Below, one piece after another: positions 52,659-60,755 of a DNA stretch of 64,000 nucleotides. The stretch covers positions 186,753 through 250,752 of the forward strand of contig NZ_RCYZ01000002.1 of assembly GCF_006439025.1 (NCBI RefSeq). Reading direction: 5' to 3'. A program made the position numbers and the translations under genes. The notes under the pieces are model-generated. The model made no database searches and was not told the DNA's origin. It saw only the letters and a list, made by a program, of their open reading frames with translations. Every line of letters starts with the position of its first letter. Position 1 is the stretch's first letter. This DNA comes from Hymenobacter nivis (GTDB lineage Bacteria; Bacteroidota; Bacteroidia; Cytophagales; Hymenobacteraceae).

Positions 52659-53324
52659 CTAGCTGCGCCCGAAGCGGTAGCGCAGGCCCAGCGCGCCAGT
52701 GGAGGAAATGGAATTGTAAGTATTCCTATTTAAGAGGAGGTTGAACAATAAATCGCCCGTTAGGGCCAGGTGATTGCCCAAGCGGTAGCGCAAGCCAGCG
52801 CCCAAATTCAGGTAAAAATTGTTGTTGGCGTAGTCGTAATTGCTGTTATTAACCGTGTTCTGGAGGCTATCGACCGTAGTGGCGTTGCTCTGATAGGTAT
52901 CCCGCGCCAGGGTGAAGCCGCCCAGCGCGTCAACCTGAAGGCGCTGCTCGGGGCGGCGCGTGAGGGCGTAGCGCACCAGCACGGGTACTGCTATAGTACG
53001 CTGCTGGCTGTTGCTGTAACTAATGCCCTGGTGCAGCCCGCCGTTGAAGTAGAAAAGGCCCGGGTGGAAGTAGGAATCCTTGCGCTGGTGGTACTGCGCA
53101 CTGGCTTGCAGTGCCAGCCGGGGCTGCAGCTGCACCCCCACCGTGAGGAGGGGCGAAAGGGTGTTGTCGAACGAGGCGACCGGCGATTGGGGCGAGCCCG
53201 CGGCCACGCCCAGCCCCACAAAAAGCTGGGGCTTGAACGGGGCAGGGGCCGCGGTTTGGGCAAAACTGGCCAAGGGCAGGGCCCCGGCCAGCAGGCCGAT
53301 GAGCAAAGGGGGGCAAAAACGCAT
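52659..53324 (-). CDS. Outer-membrane β-barrel protein, paralogue 2
   Basis: A 221-residue exported protein with a signal peptide (MRFCPPLLIGLLAGALPLAS). Strand pattern and the shared segments PVLVRYALTRR and GALGLRYRFGRS identify it as a paralogue of 51129-51794, though the loops differ completely. Its stop codon TAG is made of the IS target TA plus the first base of the element; before insertion the stop would also have been TAG, so the product is unchanged. Its former downstream sequence, possibly a terminator, is now behind the IS. Confidence 0.8.
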   Translation of the reverse strand: MRFCPPLLIGLLAGALPLASFAQTAAPAPFKPQLFVGLGVAAGSPQSPVASFDNTLSPLLTVGVQLQPRLALQASAQYHQRKDSYFHPGLFYFNGGLHQGISYSNSQQRTIAVPVLVRYALTRRPEQRLQVDALGGFTLARDTYQSNATTVDSLQNTVNNSNYDYANNNFYLNLGAGLRYRLGNHLALTGDLLFNLLLNRNTYNSISSTGALGLRYRFGRS

Positions 53325-53542
53325 GGGCGGGGCGGAAAGGGGAGTGGGAAAGGTAGAGCCCCACGCGGCAGCTTGCGTTGCAATAAGGTGCGTTACTACT
53401 TTGTATATGTCTGATAACCAATAATATTATTAAATAATAAATTTTGCTTGCACCGGGGCCCCGGCGGCGGCGCGGCAAAACAAATAGGGTCCCCGCGCCG
53501 TCTTATGCACCTGGTATTTCACACCACTTGCAAAAACGACTC

Positions 53543-54391
53543 ATGCCCAATTCCCCTAAAAACTGGTTCATCACCGGCGCCTCATCCGGCTTCGGCGAGG
53601 CCCTGGCCGAACTACTGCTCGCCAACGGCGACAAAGTGGCCGCCACGTTCCGACACCAAAACCAAGCCGACGAGTTCACCCAAAAGGCCGGCGCCAATGG
53701 CCGCGGCGTGGTGCTCGACGTGACCGACGCCGCCCGCGTGCCCGGCGCCGTGCAGGAAGCCATCGACGCCCTCGGCCACCTCGACGTGGTGGTAAACAAC
53801 GCCGGCTACGGCTCGCTGGGCCCCATCGAAGAAATTGACGAGGACGAAGTGCAGCGGCAGTTCGACGTGAACGTGTTCGGGGCCCTGCGGGTGCTGCGGG
53901 CCGTGCTGCCCCACCTGCGCGAGCGCAAAAGCGGCCACATTCTGAACATCACCAGCATCGGTGGGCTGCGCGCCTTCCCGGGCGTGGGCATTTACAATGG
54001 CTCCAAGTTTGCCCTTGAGGGCATCGGCGAGGCGCTTTCCAAGGAAGTGGGGCCCCTGGGCATCCACGTTACCAACATCGAGCCCAGCGGCTTCCGCACC
54101 AAGTGGGCGGGCGAATCGGCTACGTTCACGAAGCCCAAAAACGCCGATTACGACGCCACGGCCGGCAAAAACATGGGCGACATCCAGGGCTACAGCGGCA
54201 AGCAGCCCGGCGACCCGGTGCGCGCCGCCCAGGCCATGTACGACGTGGTGAACCAGGAGAACCCGCCCCTGCACCTGCCCCTGGGCGCCGCCGCCGTGAA
54301 GGGCGCCCGCGCCAAAATCAAGGAGCTGAGCGACGAGGTGGAGCAGTACGCCAGCGTGGGCGAAGGCGCAGACTTTCCAGCGGAAAAATAA
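53543..54391 (+). CDS. Short-chain dehydrogenase/reductase
   Basis: A 282-residue classical SDR. The cofactor motif is FITGASSGFGEALAELL (residues ~9-25, TGxxxGxG), followed by VVVNNAGYGSLGPIEEID (NNAG), catalytic Ser in ILNITSIGG and the active-site YNGSKFALEG (Tyr and Lys of YxxxK). The residue after the second β-strand suggests NADP(H) use (ATFRHQNQ with Arg). Substrate unknown. The ATG at 53543 is set by the Rossmann motif; the long upstream frame is not similar. Confidence 0.92.
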   Translation: MPNSPKNWFITGASSGFGEALAELLLANGDKVAATFRHQNQADEFTQKAGANGRGVVLDVTDAARVPGAVQEAIDALGHLDVVVNNAGYGSLGPIEEIDEDEVQRQFDVNVFGALRVLRAVLPHLRERKSGHILNITSIGGLRAFPGVGIYNGSKFALEGIGEALSKEVGPLGIHVTNIEPSGFRTKWAGESATFTKPKNADYDATAGKNMGDIQGYSGKQPGDPVRAAQAMYDVVNQENPPLHLPLGAAAVKGARAKIKELSDEVEQYASVGEGADFPAEK

Positions 54392-54478
54392 GTCCGTGTT
54401 TCTGGCAGAAAGGGGCTCTGGCAATGCGCCGGGGCCCCTTTTTTGTGGTCCCCGGCGGCCGGCTGGGGGCCCCGGCCG

Positions 54479-54486
54479 TACCTTCG
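54479..54486 (+). promoter_or_regulatory. -7 box TACCTTCG just before the FRG gene
   Basis: Same octamer as at 4217 and 24050. Only three bases separate it from the ATG at 54490, so a transcript started here would be leaderless or nearly so. Confidence 0.5.
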
Positions 54487-54489
54487 GGC

Positions 54490-55338
54490 ATGCCCTACTC
54501 CGCCGCCGACCACGTTGCCACTTCCTGGGCCCATTTGCAGGAATTGCTGTTTCAGGATACCTGGGACGGGCGCATCGGGCGGTTCCGCTCGCCGTTTGTG
54601 TACCGCGGGCAGCGCTCCAAAAACTACTTGCTCACCACCAGCTTGCAGCGCCTGGGCGGCAACTACTTCGAGCTGGAGCACCACTTGCTGCGCAACTTCC
54701 GCAAGTACGCCCGCGACACGGCGGCCGTGCCGGCGGCCACGGCCTCGGTGTGGGACTGGCTGGCCCTGGCCCAGCACCACGGCCTGCCCACCCGCTTGCT
54801 CGATTGGACGTACTCGCCCTACGTGGCCCTGCACTTCGCCACCGACGACCTCCAGGCCTACCACCAGGATGGGATTATTTGGGCCCTGAACTACGTGAAG
54901 GCCGCCGAGCACCTGCCCGATTCGCTGCGCGACGCCCTGCGCCACGAAGGCTCCAACGTCTTCACTTCCGAGCTGCTGGCCCCCGTCACCGACAGCTTGC
55001 GCAACCTCGAAAGCCTGCAAGCCGAGCCGTTTGTGCTGTTTCTGGAGCCGCCCAGCCTCGATGCGCGCATTGTGCACCAGTACGCGCTGTTTTCGCTGAT
55101 GAGCGCCAGCCAGAGCGTGCTACACGAGTGGCTGGCCGGCCACCCCGAATTGTACTTTCGTATTATTATTCCGGCCGCCCTCAAGTGGGAAGTGCGCGAC
55201 AAGCTCGACCAGGCCAACATCACCGAGCGCGTGCTGCTGCCCGGCCTCGGGGGCCTCTCGCGCTGGCTGCACCGCCACTACTCCCCCCGCACCGGGGGCC
55301 CCAGCAGCGCCTTCGTGAACGAGGACGACATGCGGTAA
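54490..55338 (+). CDS. FRG-domain protein
   Basis: A 282-residue protein with an FRG domain. Hallmarks are VYRGQRSKNYLLTTSLQRLG (the RGQ motif, about residue 38-40), YFELEHHLLRNFRKYARD, and LAQHHGLPTRLLDWTYSPYV (QHxGLPTRLLDWT, about 96-108). The C-terminal part lists HQYALFSLMSASQSVLHEWL and a final RWLHRHYSPR. The biochemical function of FRG domains is not established; they occur in toxin-like and defence-associated contexts, but nothing next to it supports such a role here. It is convergent with hrpB, seven bases apart. Confidence 0.88.
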   Translation: MPYSAADHVATSWAHLQELLFQDTWDGRIGRFRSPFVYRGQRSKNYLLTTSLQRLGGNYFELEHHLLRNFRKYARDTAAVPAATASVWDWLALAQHHGLPTRLLDWTYSPYVALHFATDDLQAYHQDGIIWALNYVKAAEHLPDSLRDALRHEGSNVFTSELLAPVTDSLRNLESLQAEPFVLFLEPPSLDARIVHQYALFSLMSASQSVLHEWLAGHPELYFRIIIPAALKWEVRDKLDQANITERVLLPGLGGLSRWLHRHYSPRTGGPSSAFVNEDDMR

Positions 55339-55345
55339 GCCCCCG

Positions 55346-58084
55346 CTACAGGTTATCCAACCGCCTCTTGGTTAGCCTGGTCGGGATGTGCTCCATGGGC
55401 TTGTCGGGCCAGGGGTGGCGCGGGTAGCGGCCCTTCAGGTCCTTGCGCACGTCGAAGTAGCCCTTCTCCCAAAAGCTGCGCAAGTCGCGCGTGACCTGGG
55501 CTGGGCGGCCGCCGGGCGAGAGCAAATGCAGCAGCAGCGGCACCCGGCCGCCGGCCACGGTGGGCGTTTCGGTGAGGCCAAACAATTCCTGCAGCTTCAC
55601 GGCCAGCACCGGCGCGGCGGGCTCGGCGTAGTCGAGCGTGACGTGCGAGCCGCTGGGCACTTCGAGGGCGGCGGGCGCGAGGCGGTCGAGGGCCTGGCGC
55701 TGGGCCCAGCCGCCGGGCAGGCGCGCCAGCAGTGGCTCCGTCAGGTCGAGGCGCTGCACCTGGTCGAGGCTTTTGAGGCCGGCCAAGTGGGGCCCCAGCC
55801 ACTGCGGCAGTTCGCGCAGCAGCGTGGCCTCGTCGGTGGCGGGCCAGCTCGCTGTTAGCTGTTGGTTGTCAGTGGTTATGGCTTGTTCATCGCCTTCATT
55901 AGCAGCGGGCGCGGGAAAGTGGTGGCGCAGAAACTCCAGCCGCTGCTGCACTTGCCGGGCCCCGGGCGTCCAGTTCAGCTTGCCCAGGCCGGCTTCTTGC
56001 AAGTAGGCCACCAGGGCCCCGGCCACCAGCGCCGCATCGGGCTGGCCGATGATGGTATCGGCCAGGCGCAGGGCCCCCAGGCGGCGCACCCGGCGGCTAG
56101 CCACGCGCTGGGTGGCGGGGTCGTAGCGCACCTCATCGGTGGTCGTAATCTGCTCCGCAAAAGCCGTTTCCAGCTCCTCGCGGCTCACGGGGGCGGCCAG
56201 GGTAGCGCGGGGCGCGGCGGCCGTGCCGGCCAGGTGGGCCACGGCAAAAAACTCGGCCTGCGGGTCCACGTCTTCGGTGCGCAGCTCCACGCGCTGGCCG
56301 GTGGCCAGGCGCAGGCGGCCGTCGGTTTCGCGCTGGGCCACGCGGTCGGGGTAGGCCAGGGCCGTGAGCAGGCCGATGGGCGCGTCGGCAAAAGAGGCAC
56401 TAGCAACGGAATTTTTAGGGCCCTGGCGGCTTTGCAGGTGGCGGGCCACGTCGCGCACGCGCTGCAAGGTGGCTTGGTGCAGTGCCAGGCCGGGCAGTGG
56501 GGCCCGGCCGCTGGCCAGGGCTTCGAGGCGCAGGCGCAGGTCGGGCGGGGTGGGGCGCGGGTCGTTGGGGGTGGCCCAGCGCAACAGGTCGCGCTCGGCT
56601 AATAGGGCAGCCAGGGCGGTAGCGGCGGGGCCCTGGCCCAGCTCCTGGCCGCGCACCACGAGGTGGCCTAGGCGCGGCGGCAGGCCCAGCTTGGCCAGCT
56701 GGCGTCCGTGGGCGGTGGGCTTTAAGGGGGAATTAGCGGAGTTAAAAGTTGAAAGTGAAGAGTTAAAAGGCGTGTTCTCGTTGCCTTCATTATCCGTTTT
56801 AACTTTTAACTCTTCACTTTTAATTTCCCCCGCCAGGGCCCCCAGGCGCACCAGCAGGTCTTGGGCTTGGGCGTAGGCGGCGGCGGGCGGCGCGTCGAGC
56901 CAGCGCAAATCGGCGGGGTTGGCGGTGCCCCACAGGGCCAGCTCCAGTGCCAGGGCGCTGAGGTCGGCGGCCTGGATTTCGGGGGCCCGGTGAGCGGGCA
57001 GCTGGTGGTGCTCAGCCTCGGTCCAGAGGCGGTAGCAGGTGCCAGGGGCCAGGCGGCCGGCGCGGCCGCGGCGCTGGTCGGCGGCGGCGCGGGCCACGGG
57101 CACGGTTTCGAGGGTGGTGAAGCCGGTGCGTGGCACGAAGCGCGGCACTCGGGCAAAGCCGCCGTCCACGACGATGCGCACGCCCTCGATGGTGAGGCTG
57201 GTTTCGGCGATGCTGGTGGCCAGGATGACCTTGCGCCGGCCGGCCCGCGCCGGGCGCAGGGCGGCGTCCTGCACCTCCAACGGCAGTTCGCCGTGCAGCA
57301 AGTGCAGGTCAATGTCGTCGGGCAGCGAATCCAGGGCCCGGGCGCTGCGCTGCAAGTCGGCCACGCCGGGCAGAAACACCAATACGTCGCCCTCGGCGTG
57401 GGCGTCCAGTGCGGCGCGCACCTGGGCCGGCACCAGCGCGGCCAGCCGCTCGCCGGGCCGGTTAGGCAGGGCAGCGGCCCGGCGCGGGTCGAGGTAGTGC
57501 GTGTCAATCGGAAACAGGAAACCGGCCGACGACACCACCGGCGCGGGCAGCCACTGCCCCAGCCGCTGCGCCTCCAGCGTGGCGCTCATGATGAGAATCC
57601 GCAGTTCGGGCCGCAGCACGGCTTGCGCGTCGAGGGCCAGTGCTAAACCCAAATCGGCATTCAGGCTGCGCTCGTGAAACTCGTCGAACACCACGCAGGC
57701 CACGCCTTCCAGGGCCGGGTCATCCTGCAGAATCCGGGTGAGAATGCCTTCGGTGATGACTTCCACGCGGGTGTCTTTACTCACCTTGCTATCGAGCCGC
57801 ACACGGTAGCCAATGGTGCGGCCCACGGGCTCGCCCAGCAGCTGGGCCAGGCGGGCGGCGGCCCCGCGCACGGCCAGCTGGCGCGGTTCCAGCACCAGGA
57901 TTTTATCCTGGGGCCCCCGCCACTCGGCGGCCAGCAGCGCCAACGGCACCACCGTGGTTTTGCCCGCGCCGGGCGGCGCCTCCAGCACCACGCGGGTGTG
58001 GGCGGCCAGGGCGGTCCGCAGCGCGGGCAGCGCCTCCACGATGGGCAAGTCGGGCAGCGGGGGCAGGCGGAAATCGTTGGGCAA
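55346..58084 (-). CDS. hrpB: ATP-dependent helicase HrpB
   Basis: A DEAH-box RNA helicase-like protein, about 912 residues. Motifs: Walker A EAPPGAGKTTVVPLALL (about residue 35-50), DEFHERSLNADLGLAL (motif II as DEFH), MSATLEAQRLGQWLP (III), GDVLVFLPGVADLQRSARAL and ATSIAETSLTIEGVRIVVD (V) and QRRGRAGRLAPGTCYRLW (VI), then HA2/OB regions and the HrpB C-terminal domain (PSGSHVTLDYAEPAAPVLAV). Start is TTG at 58084; no ATG fits. Two stretches, ~420-452 and ~726-745, are in-frame insertions of repeat-like AT-rich DNA not expected in the family. Confidence 0.94.
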   Translation of the reverse strand: MPNDFRLPPLPDLPIVEALPALRTALAAHTRVVLEAPPGAGKTTVVPLALLAAEWRGPQDKILVLEPRQLAVRGAAARLAQLLGEPVGRTIGYRVRLDSKVSKDTRVEVITEGILTRILQDDPALEGVACVVFDEFHERSLNADLGLALALDAQAVLRPELRILIMSATLEAQRLGQWLPAPVVSSAGFLFPIDTHYLDPRRAAALPNRPGERLAALVPAQVRAALDAHAEGDVLVFLPGVADLQRSARALDSLPDDIDLHLLHGELPLEVQDAALRPARAGRRKVILATSIAETSLTIEGVRIVVDGGFARVPRFVPRTGFTTLETVPVARAAADQRRGRAGRLAPGTCYRLWTEAEHHQLPAHRAPEIQAADLSALALELALWGTANPADLRWLDAPPAAAYAQAQDLLVRLGALAGEIKSEELKVKTDNEGNENTPFNSSLSTFNSANSPLKPTAHGRQLAKLGLPPRLGHLVVRGQELGQGPAATALAALLAERDLLRWATPNDPRPTPPDLRLRLEALASGRAPLPGLALHQATLQRVRDVARHLQSRQGPKNSVASASFADAPIGLLTALAYPDRVAQRETDGRLRLATGQRVELRTEDVDPQAEFFAVAHLAGTAAAPRATLAAPVSREELETAFAEQITTTDEVRYDPATQRVASRRVRRLGALRLADTIIGQPDAALVAGALVAYLQEAGLGKLNWTPGARQVQQRLEFLRHHFPAPAANEGDEQAITTDNQQLTASWPATDEATLLRELPQWLGPHLAGLKSLDQVQRLDLTEPLLARLPGGWAQRQALDRLAPAALEVPSGSHVTLDYAEPAAPVLAVKLQELFGLTETPTVAGGRVPLLLHLLSPGGRPAQVTRDLRSFWEKGYFDVRKDLKGRYPRHPWPDKPMEHIPTRLTKRRLDNL
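55848..55906. repeat. In-frame repeat-like insertion 2 in hrpB
   Basis: A less GC-rich stretch made of units such as GTTAGCTGTTGGTTGTCAGT, encoding about 18 residues (ANEGDEQAITTDNQQLTA) between an otherwise normal PAPA and WPATDEATLL. It shares the core GCCTTCATTA (55892-55901) in the same frame with insertion 1. Confidence 0.65.
56728..56828. repeat. In-frame palindromic insertion 1 in hrpB
   Basis: An AT-rich, imperfect palindrome with arms 56741-56770 and 56796-56824 built of GTTAAAAG/AGTGAAGAG units, around a core with GCCTTCATTA (56783-56792). It adds about 33-37 Ser/Asn/Lys-rich residues without breaking the frame. Confidence 0.8.
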
Positions 58085-58148
58085 GGGCGGGGTAGCGAGG
58101 AGCGGAAGAAACGGTGAGGCGGCCAGCAGTGGGTGCGGCGCTGGGGCC

Positions 58149-59069
58149 CTAATCGGGAACGGCCGCGGTGGGGCGAATGGAGGCCGACATGGGCGCGCCC
58201 TGGGCCAGGAACTTGGCCAGGCGCAGGTACTGGCGGCCGCGCCGAGCCCGGAAGACGAGCTTCACCACGAACAGCCAGCGCACGGCCTCGGCGTGGATGG
58301 GGTTGAAATTTTTGCGCAAAAAGTAGGCGAGCGAAATGTAAAACTCGCGCAGCAGGCCAAAGCTGGGTTGGCTGCTACGCCCGCCCAGGTGCACGAATTC
58401 CGACGTGGGCACCACCACCACTTGGCGCCCGGCCTGCCACACGCGCCAGGCTACGTCCTCCTCCTCGCAGTACAGAAAATACTTTTCGTCGAGCCCGCCG
58501 ATGCGGGCAAACAGCTCTGCGTCAGCAAACATGGCGGCGCCGGTCACCATGTCGGCGGGGTAGGGCTGGCGGGCGGCACGGACGGGGCGCGGCGGGTGGT
58601 AGCCCAGCCCCAGGGCCCGGCACAGGCCCCGGCCCAACAGCTTGTCGCCCAGCGTGGGGAAGAAGCCGTAGCTCTCCACCCACTGGCCCTCGGAGTCAAA
58701 CATTTGGGGGGCGGCCAGGCCAATTTCGGGGCGCGCCGTCAGCAAGTCGGCCAGCTCCGTCAGGCAGTCGGTGCGCAGCAGCGTGTCGTTGTTTAGCAAA
58801 AACACGTGGGTCGGCCGGCGGGTGGCCGTGGCGGTGCGAAACCCCAGCATGTTGCCCCCGGCAAAGCCCAGGTTAACCGGCGAGTAGCACAGCTCTACCT
58901 CGGGGCAAGCGGCCAGTGGCTGCAAGGCAGCGCGGTCGGCGGGCGTGGAAGCGTTGTCGACCACAATGACTTGGTAGGCCGTGCCGGGCCGGGTGTGGGC
59001 GCGCAGCGAGGCCACGCAGGCAAGGGTGTGGGCCGCGGAGTTGTAGTTAACCAATACAACGAGGATCAT
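58149..59069 (-). CDS. Family 2 glycosyltransferase (rhamnosyltransferase-like)
   Basis: A 306-residue GT-A fold enzyme that transfers a sugar from a nucleotide donor, probably for a surface polysaccharide. It starts MILVVLVNYNSAAHTLACVA, then VIVVDNASTPADRAAL, NLGFAGGNMLGFR and the metal-binding FLLNNDTLL (DxD variant NND), with MVTGAAMFADAELFARIGGL and DEKYFLYCEEEDVAWRVW (catalytic Glu/Asp) as in wbbL-type rhamnosyltransferases. The ATG at 59069 sits directly before the first strand. No other polysaccharide gene is adjacent. Confidence 0.93.
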   Translation of the reverse strand: MILVVLVNYNSAAHTLACVASLRAHTRPGTAYQVIVVDNASTPADRAALQPLAACPEVELCYSPVNLGFAGGNMLGFRTATATRRPTHVFLLNNDTLLRTDCLTELADLLTARPEIGLAAPQMFDSEGQWVESYGFFPTLGDKLLGRGLCRALGLGYHPPRPVRAARQPYPADMVTGAAMFADAELFARIGGLDEKYFLYCEEEDVAWRVWQAGRQVVVVPTSEFVHLGGRSSQPSFGLLREFYISLAYFLRKNFNPIHAEAVRWLFVVKLVFRARRGRQYLRLAKFLAQGAPMSASIRPTAAVPD

Positions 59070-59128
59070 AGCGGAGCGGAAAGCGAAAAGGGGAGGAGCG
59101 AGCCGCAAAGGAAGCGGAAACGGCCGCG

Positions 59129-59878
59129 CTACACCCGTTGCAGCCACCACAGCTCCACGGCCAGGGGGCCCCCGGCGTACAGCACCGGGGCCCCGGCGGG
59201 CGTGGGCAAGCCGTGCGCTTCAATCAAATTGGAGTCGAATTCCAGCAGCTCGGCCTCGCGCAGCGGCCAGGCGTCGTGGTGGATGCGGCCGCGGTAGAGG
59301 CGCTTCCCCCAGGCCGCGTACAAGCAGTAGCGCTCGGTGAGGAAAAATGCCAGCGAGCCGGGCGCGGTATCGGCGGCCGGCAGCGGCGCGCCCACGCGCC
59401 AGGTGGCGGCGAAGTGCGCGGCCGGGGCCCCGCCGTGGGTGCGGCGGGCGGTGTAGCGCACCTGGCCGGGGGCGGGGCGGGCCAGGGCCATGCGGGCGCG
59501 CAGGTAGGGCAGGTGAAACACCGTGCGCGCCGCCCACACGGCCAGGGCGTTGGCGGCGTCGAGCGACAAAAACCACACGCCGGGCACGCCGTCGAGGTGC
59601 ACGTAGGTGCGCACGTTCAGCTCCAGGAACTGGTTGGCCCCCGGGATGGGCGGGGTGAAGCGGGTGCGCACGTCCCACATCCGAAACGGTACGATGGCCA
59701 GCCAGGCGTGGCCGTCGTGCAGGTCGAGGGCCAGGCGCGGGGGCAGGAAAGGGGCGAGCACCGCCGGCGGCACCGGCCAGTGCATGAATAGTAGGTCGCC
59801 CCAGCGCTGGCGCATCAGGGGCGGGCCGGCGGGGGGCTGGCGCAGGGCCAGGCGGCCGGGCAGGGTGGGGTTTTTCAC
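59129..59878 (-). CDS. DUF2071 (YqjF-like) protein
   Basis: A 249-residue protein of the DUF2071/YqjF family. Landmarks: RQRWGDLLFMHWPVPPAVLA, LPPRLALDLHDGHAWLAIVP, FLELNVRTYVHLDGVPGVWF and FFLTERYCLYAAWGKRLYRG. The fold is related to acetoacetate decarboxylase, but no function is established. The frame opens with GTG at 59878; the Met at residue 22 (59815) is an alternative start just before the conserved part. Confidence 0.87.
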   Translation of the reverse strand: MKNPTLPGRLALRQPPAGPPLMRQRWGDLLFMHWPVPPAVLAPFLPPRLALDLHDGHAWLAIVPFRMWDVRTRFTPPIPGANQFLELNVRTYVHLDGVPGVWFLSLDAANALAVWAARTVFHLPYLRARMALARPAPGQVRYTARRTHGGAPAAHFAATWRVGAPLPAADTAPGSLAFFLTERYCLYAAWGKRLYRGRIHHDAWPLREAELLEFDSNLIEAHGLPTPAGAPVLYAGGPLAVELWWLQRV

Positions 59879-60217
59879 TTAATTAGTTGGCAGGTATCAA
59901 TGAGCAGCTAGCAGTAAAGCAAGAAGGGCCCACCAGGTTTTTGGCCAACTGCTCACCATGCACTGCTGTAGGCCTTACGCACTTGTAGCCTCAGAAGGGC
60001 GGCCCGGTGGTAGTAATTAGTTGTTATTGAGCGCCGAAGCCCCAGCGGGGCGGCCCAACACCGTGGCAGGCGATTGGGCCGCCCCGCTGGGGCTTCGGCG
60101 TTATTAATCAACATTTTGCTACCGATGGGCCGCCCCTCCGGGGCTAGTCATCGGCCTGTTTGCGCAAGTCCAGTGCTAACTTCCTAAACACCAACGGCTC
60201 ACTGCCCATTGCCCAAC
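59879..60217. other. Intergenic region with palindromes
   Basis: 339 bases without a gene. It contains the 27-bp inverted repeat at 60032-60100 and a second GC-rich hairpin at 60122-60154 whose centre (GGGCCGCCCC, then GGGGCT) resembles the arms of the first. The left part (59880-60020) has mixed composition and no recognised feature. Confidence 0.5.
60032..60100. repeat. 27-bp perfect inverted repeat
   Basis: Arms 60032-60058 and 60074-60100 are perfect complements of 27 bases with a 15-base loop, rich in GCCCCAGCGGGGC. On the plus strand TTATTAATC follows. It could be a terminator between the two leftward genes or a REP-type repeat. Confidence 0.85.
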
Positions 60218-60544
60218 CTAATACCGGGGCACGGAGGGATCTACTTCGAGGCTCCAGGCGTCGATGCCGCCGCGCAGGTTCAAGAGGTTGGTGCGGCCGT
60301 GGCGCATTTGCAAGTAGCTCAGGGCCTGGGCCGAGCGCACGCCGTGGTGGCACACTAACACTACTTCGCCTCTGGCGGGTATTTCCTCGGTGCGCTGAGG
60401 CAGCTCGTCGAGGGGCAGCAGCACGCTACCGGGCAGGTGGCAGTAGTCGAACTCGATGGGGTCGCGCACATCAAGTAGGTGGAGCGGGTCGCCAGCGGCG
60501 AGGCGGCTGGCGAGTTGGACCGGACTGATAGCGGCTATTTGCAT
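60218..60544 (-). CDS. Rhodanese-like domain protein
   Basis: A 108-residue single-domain rhodanese (GlpE-type). Features: ISPVQLASRLAAGDPLHLLD, VRDPIEFDYCHLPGSVLLP (CH1-like motif), and the active-site loop VCHHGVRSAQALSYL with Cys near residue 67. The loop reads CHHGVRS, as in other Bacteroidota and in some sulfurtransferases; a sulfur-transfer role is likely. NLRGGIDAWS closes the domain. The ATG at 60544 (MQIAAISPVQ) is chosen over the upstream frame. Confidence 0.9.
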   Translation of the reverse strand: MQIAAISPVQLASRLAAGDPLHLLDVRDPIEFDYCHLPGSVLLPLDELPQRTEEIPARGEVVLVCHHGVRSAQALSYLQMRHGRTNLLNLRGGIDAWSLEVDPSVPRY

Positions 60545-60755
60545 AAAATAATTAAGCGGATAGAGGGCAAAGGTAAGACCGCCGCTAAGGCCCGGCCCGG
60601 CAAAAGTCCCAATTTGGGACAAAAGTGATTTTAATCAGTACTTATTGGATGCCGCCGGTGGCACGGCGCGGCGGCAGTGGGGCCCCGGCCCGCACCTTTG
60701 CCGGGGCAAGGGCCCCGCACTGGGTCCCTTTGCGCCTTAAAACGTAACATTGGCT

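Larger units (their letters stand above)
51843..52659. mobile_element. IS5-family insertion sequence (IS427-like), 817 bp
   Basis: Ends carry a 13-base perfect inverted repeat (GGGGGTGTTTACA at 51843 and its complement ending at 52659), extended imperfectly. Target duplication is TA (51841-51842 and 52660-52661). Inside is one transposase split into two frames by an A8 run, the IS427-group arrangement. The element looks intact. It is inserted at the stop codon of the downstream barrel gene and separates two paralogous genes. Confidence 0.92.

Noticed and set aside
54490-58084. FRG protein plus HrpB as a defence system
   Set aside because: The genes are convergent, not an operon; HrpB is a common housekeeping helicase and no other defence gene is near.
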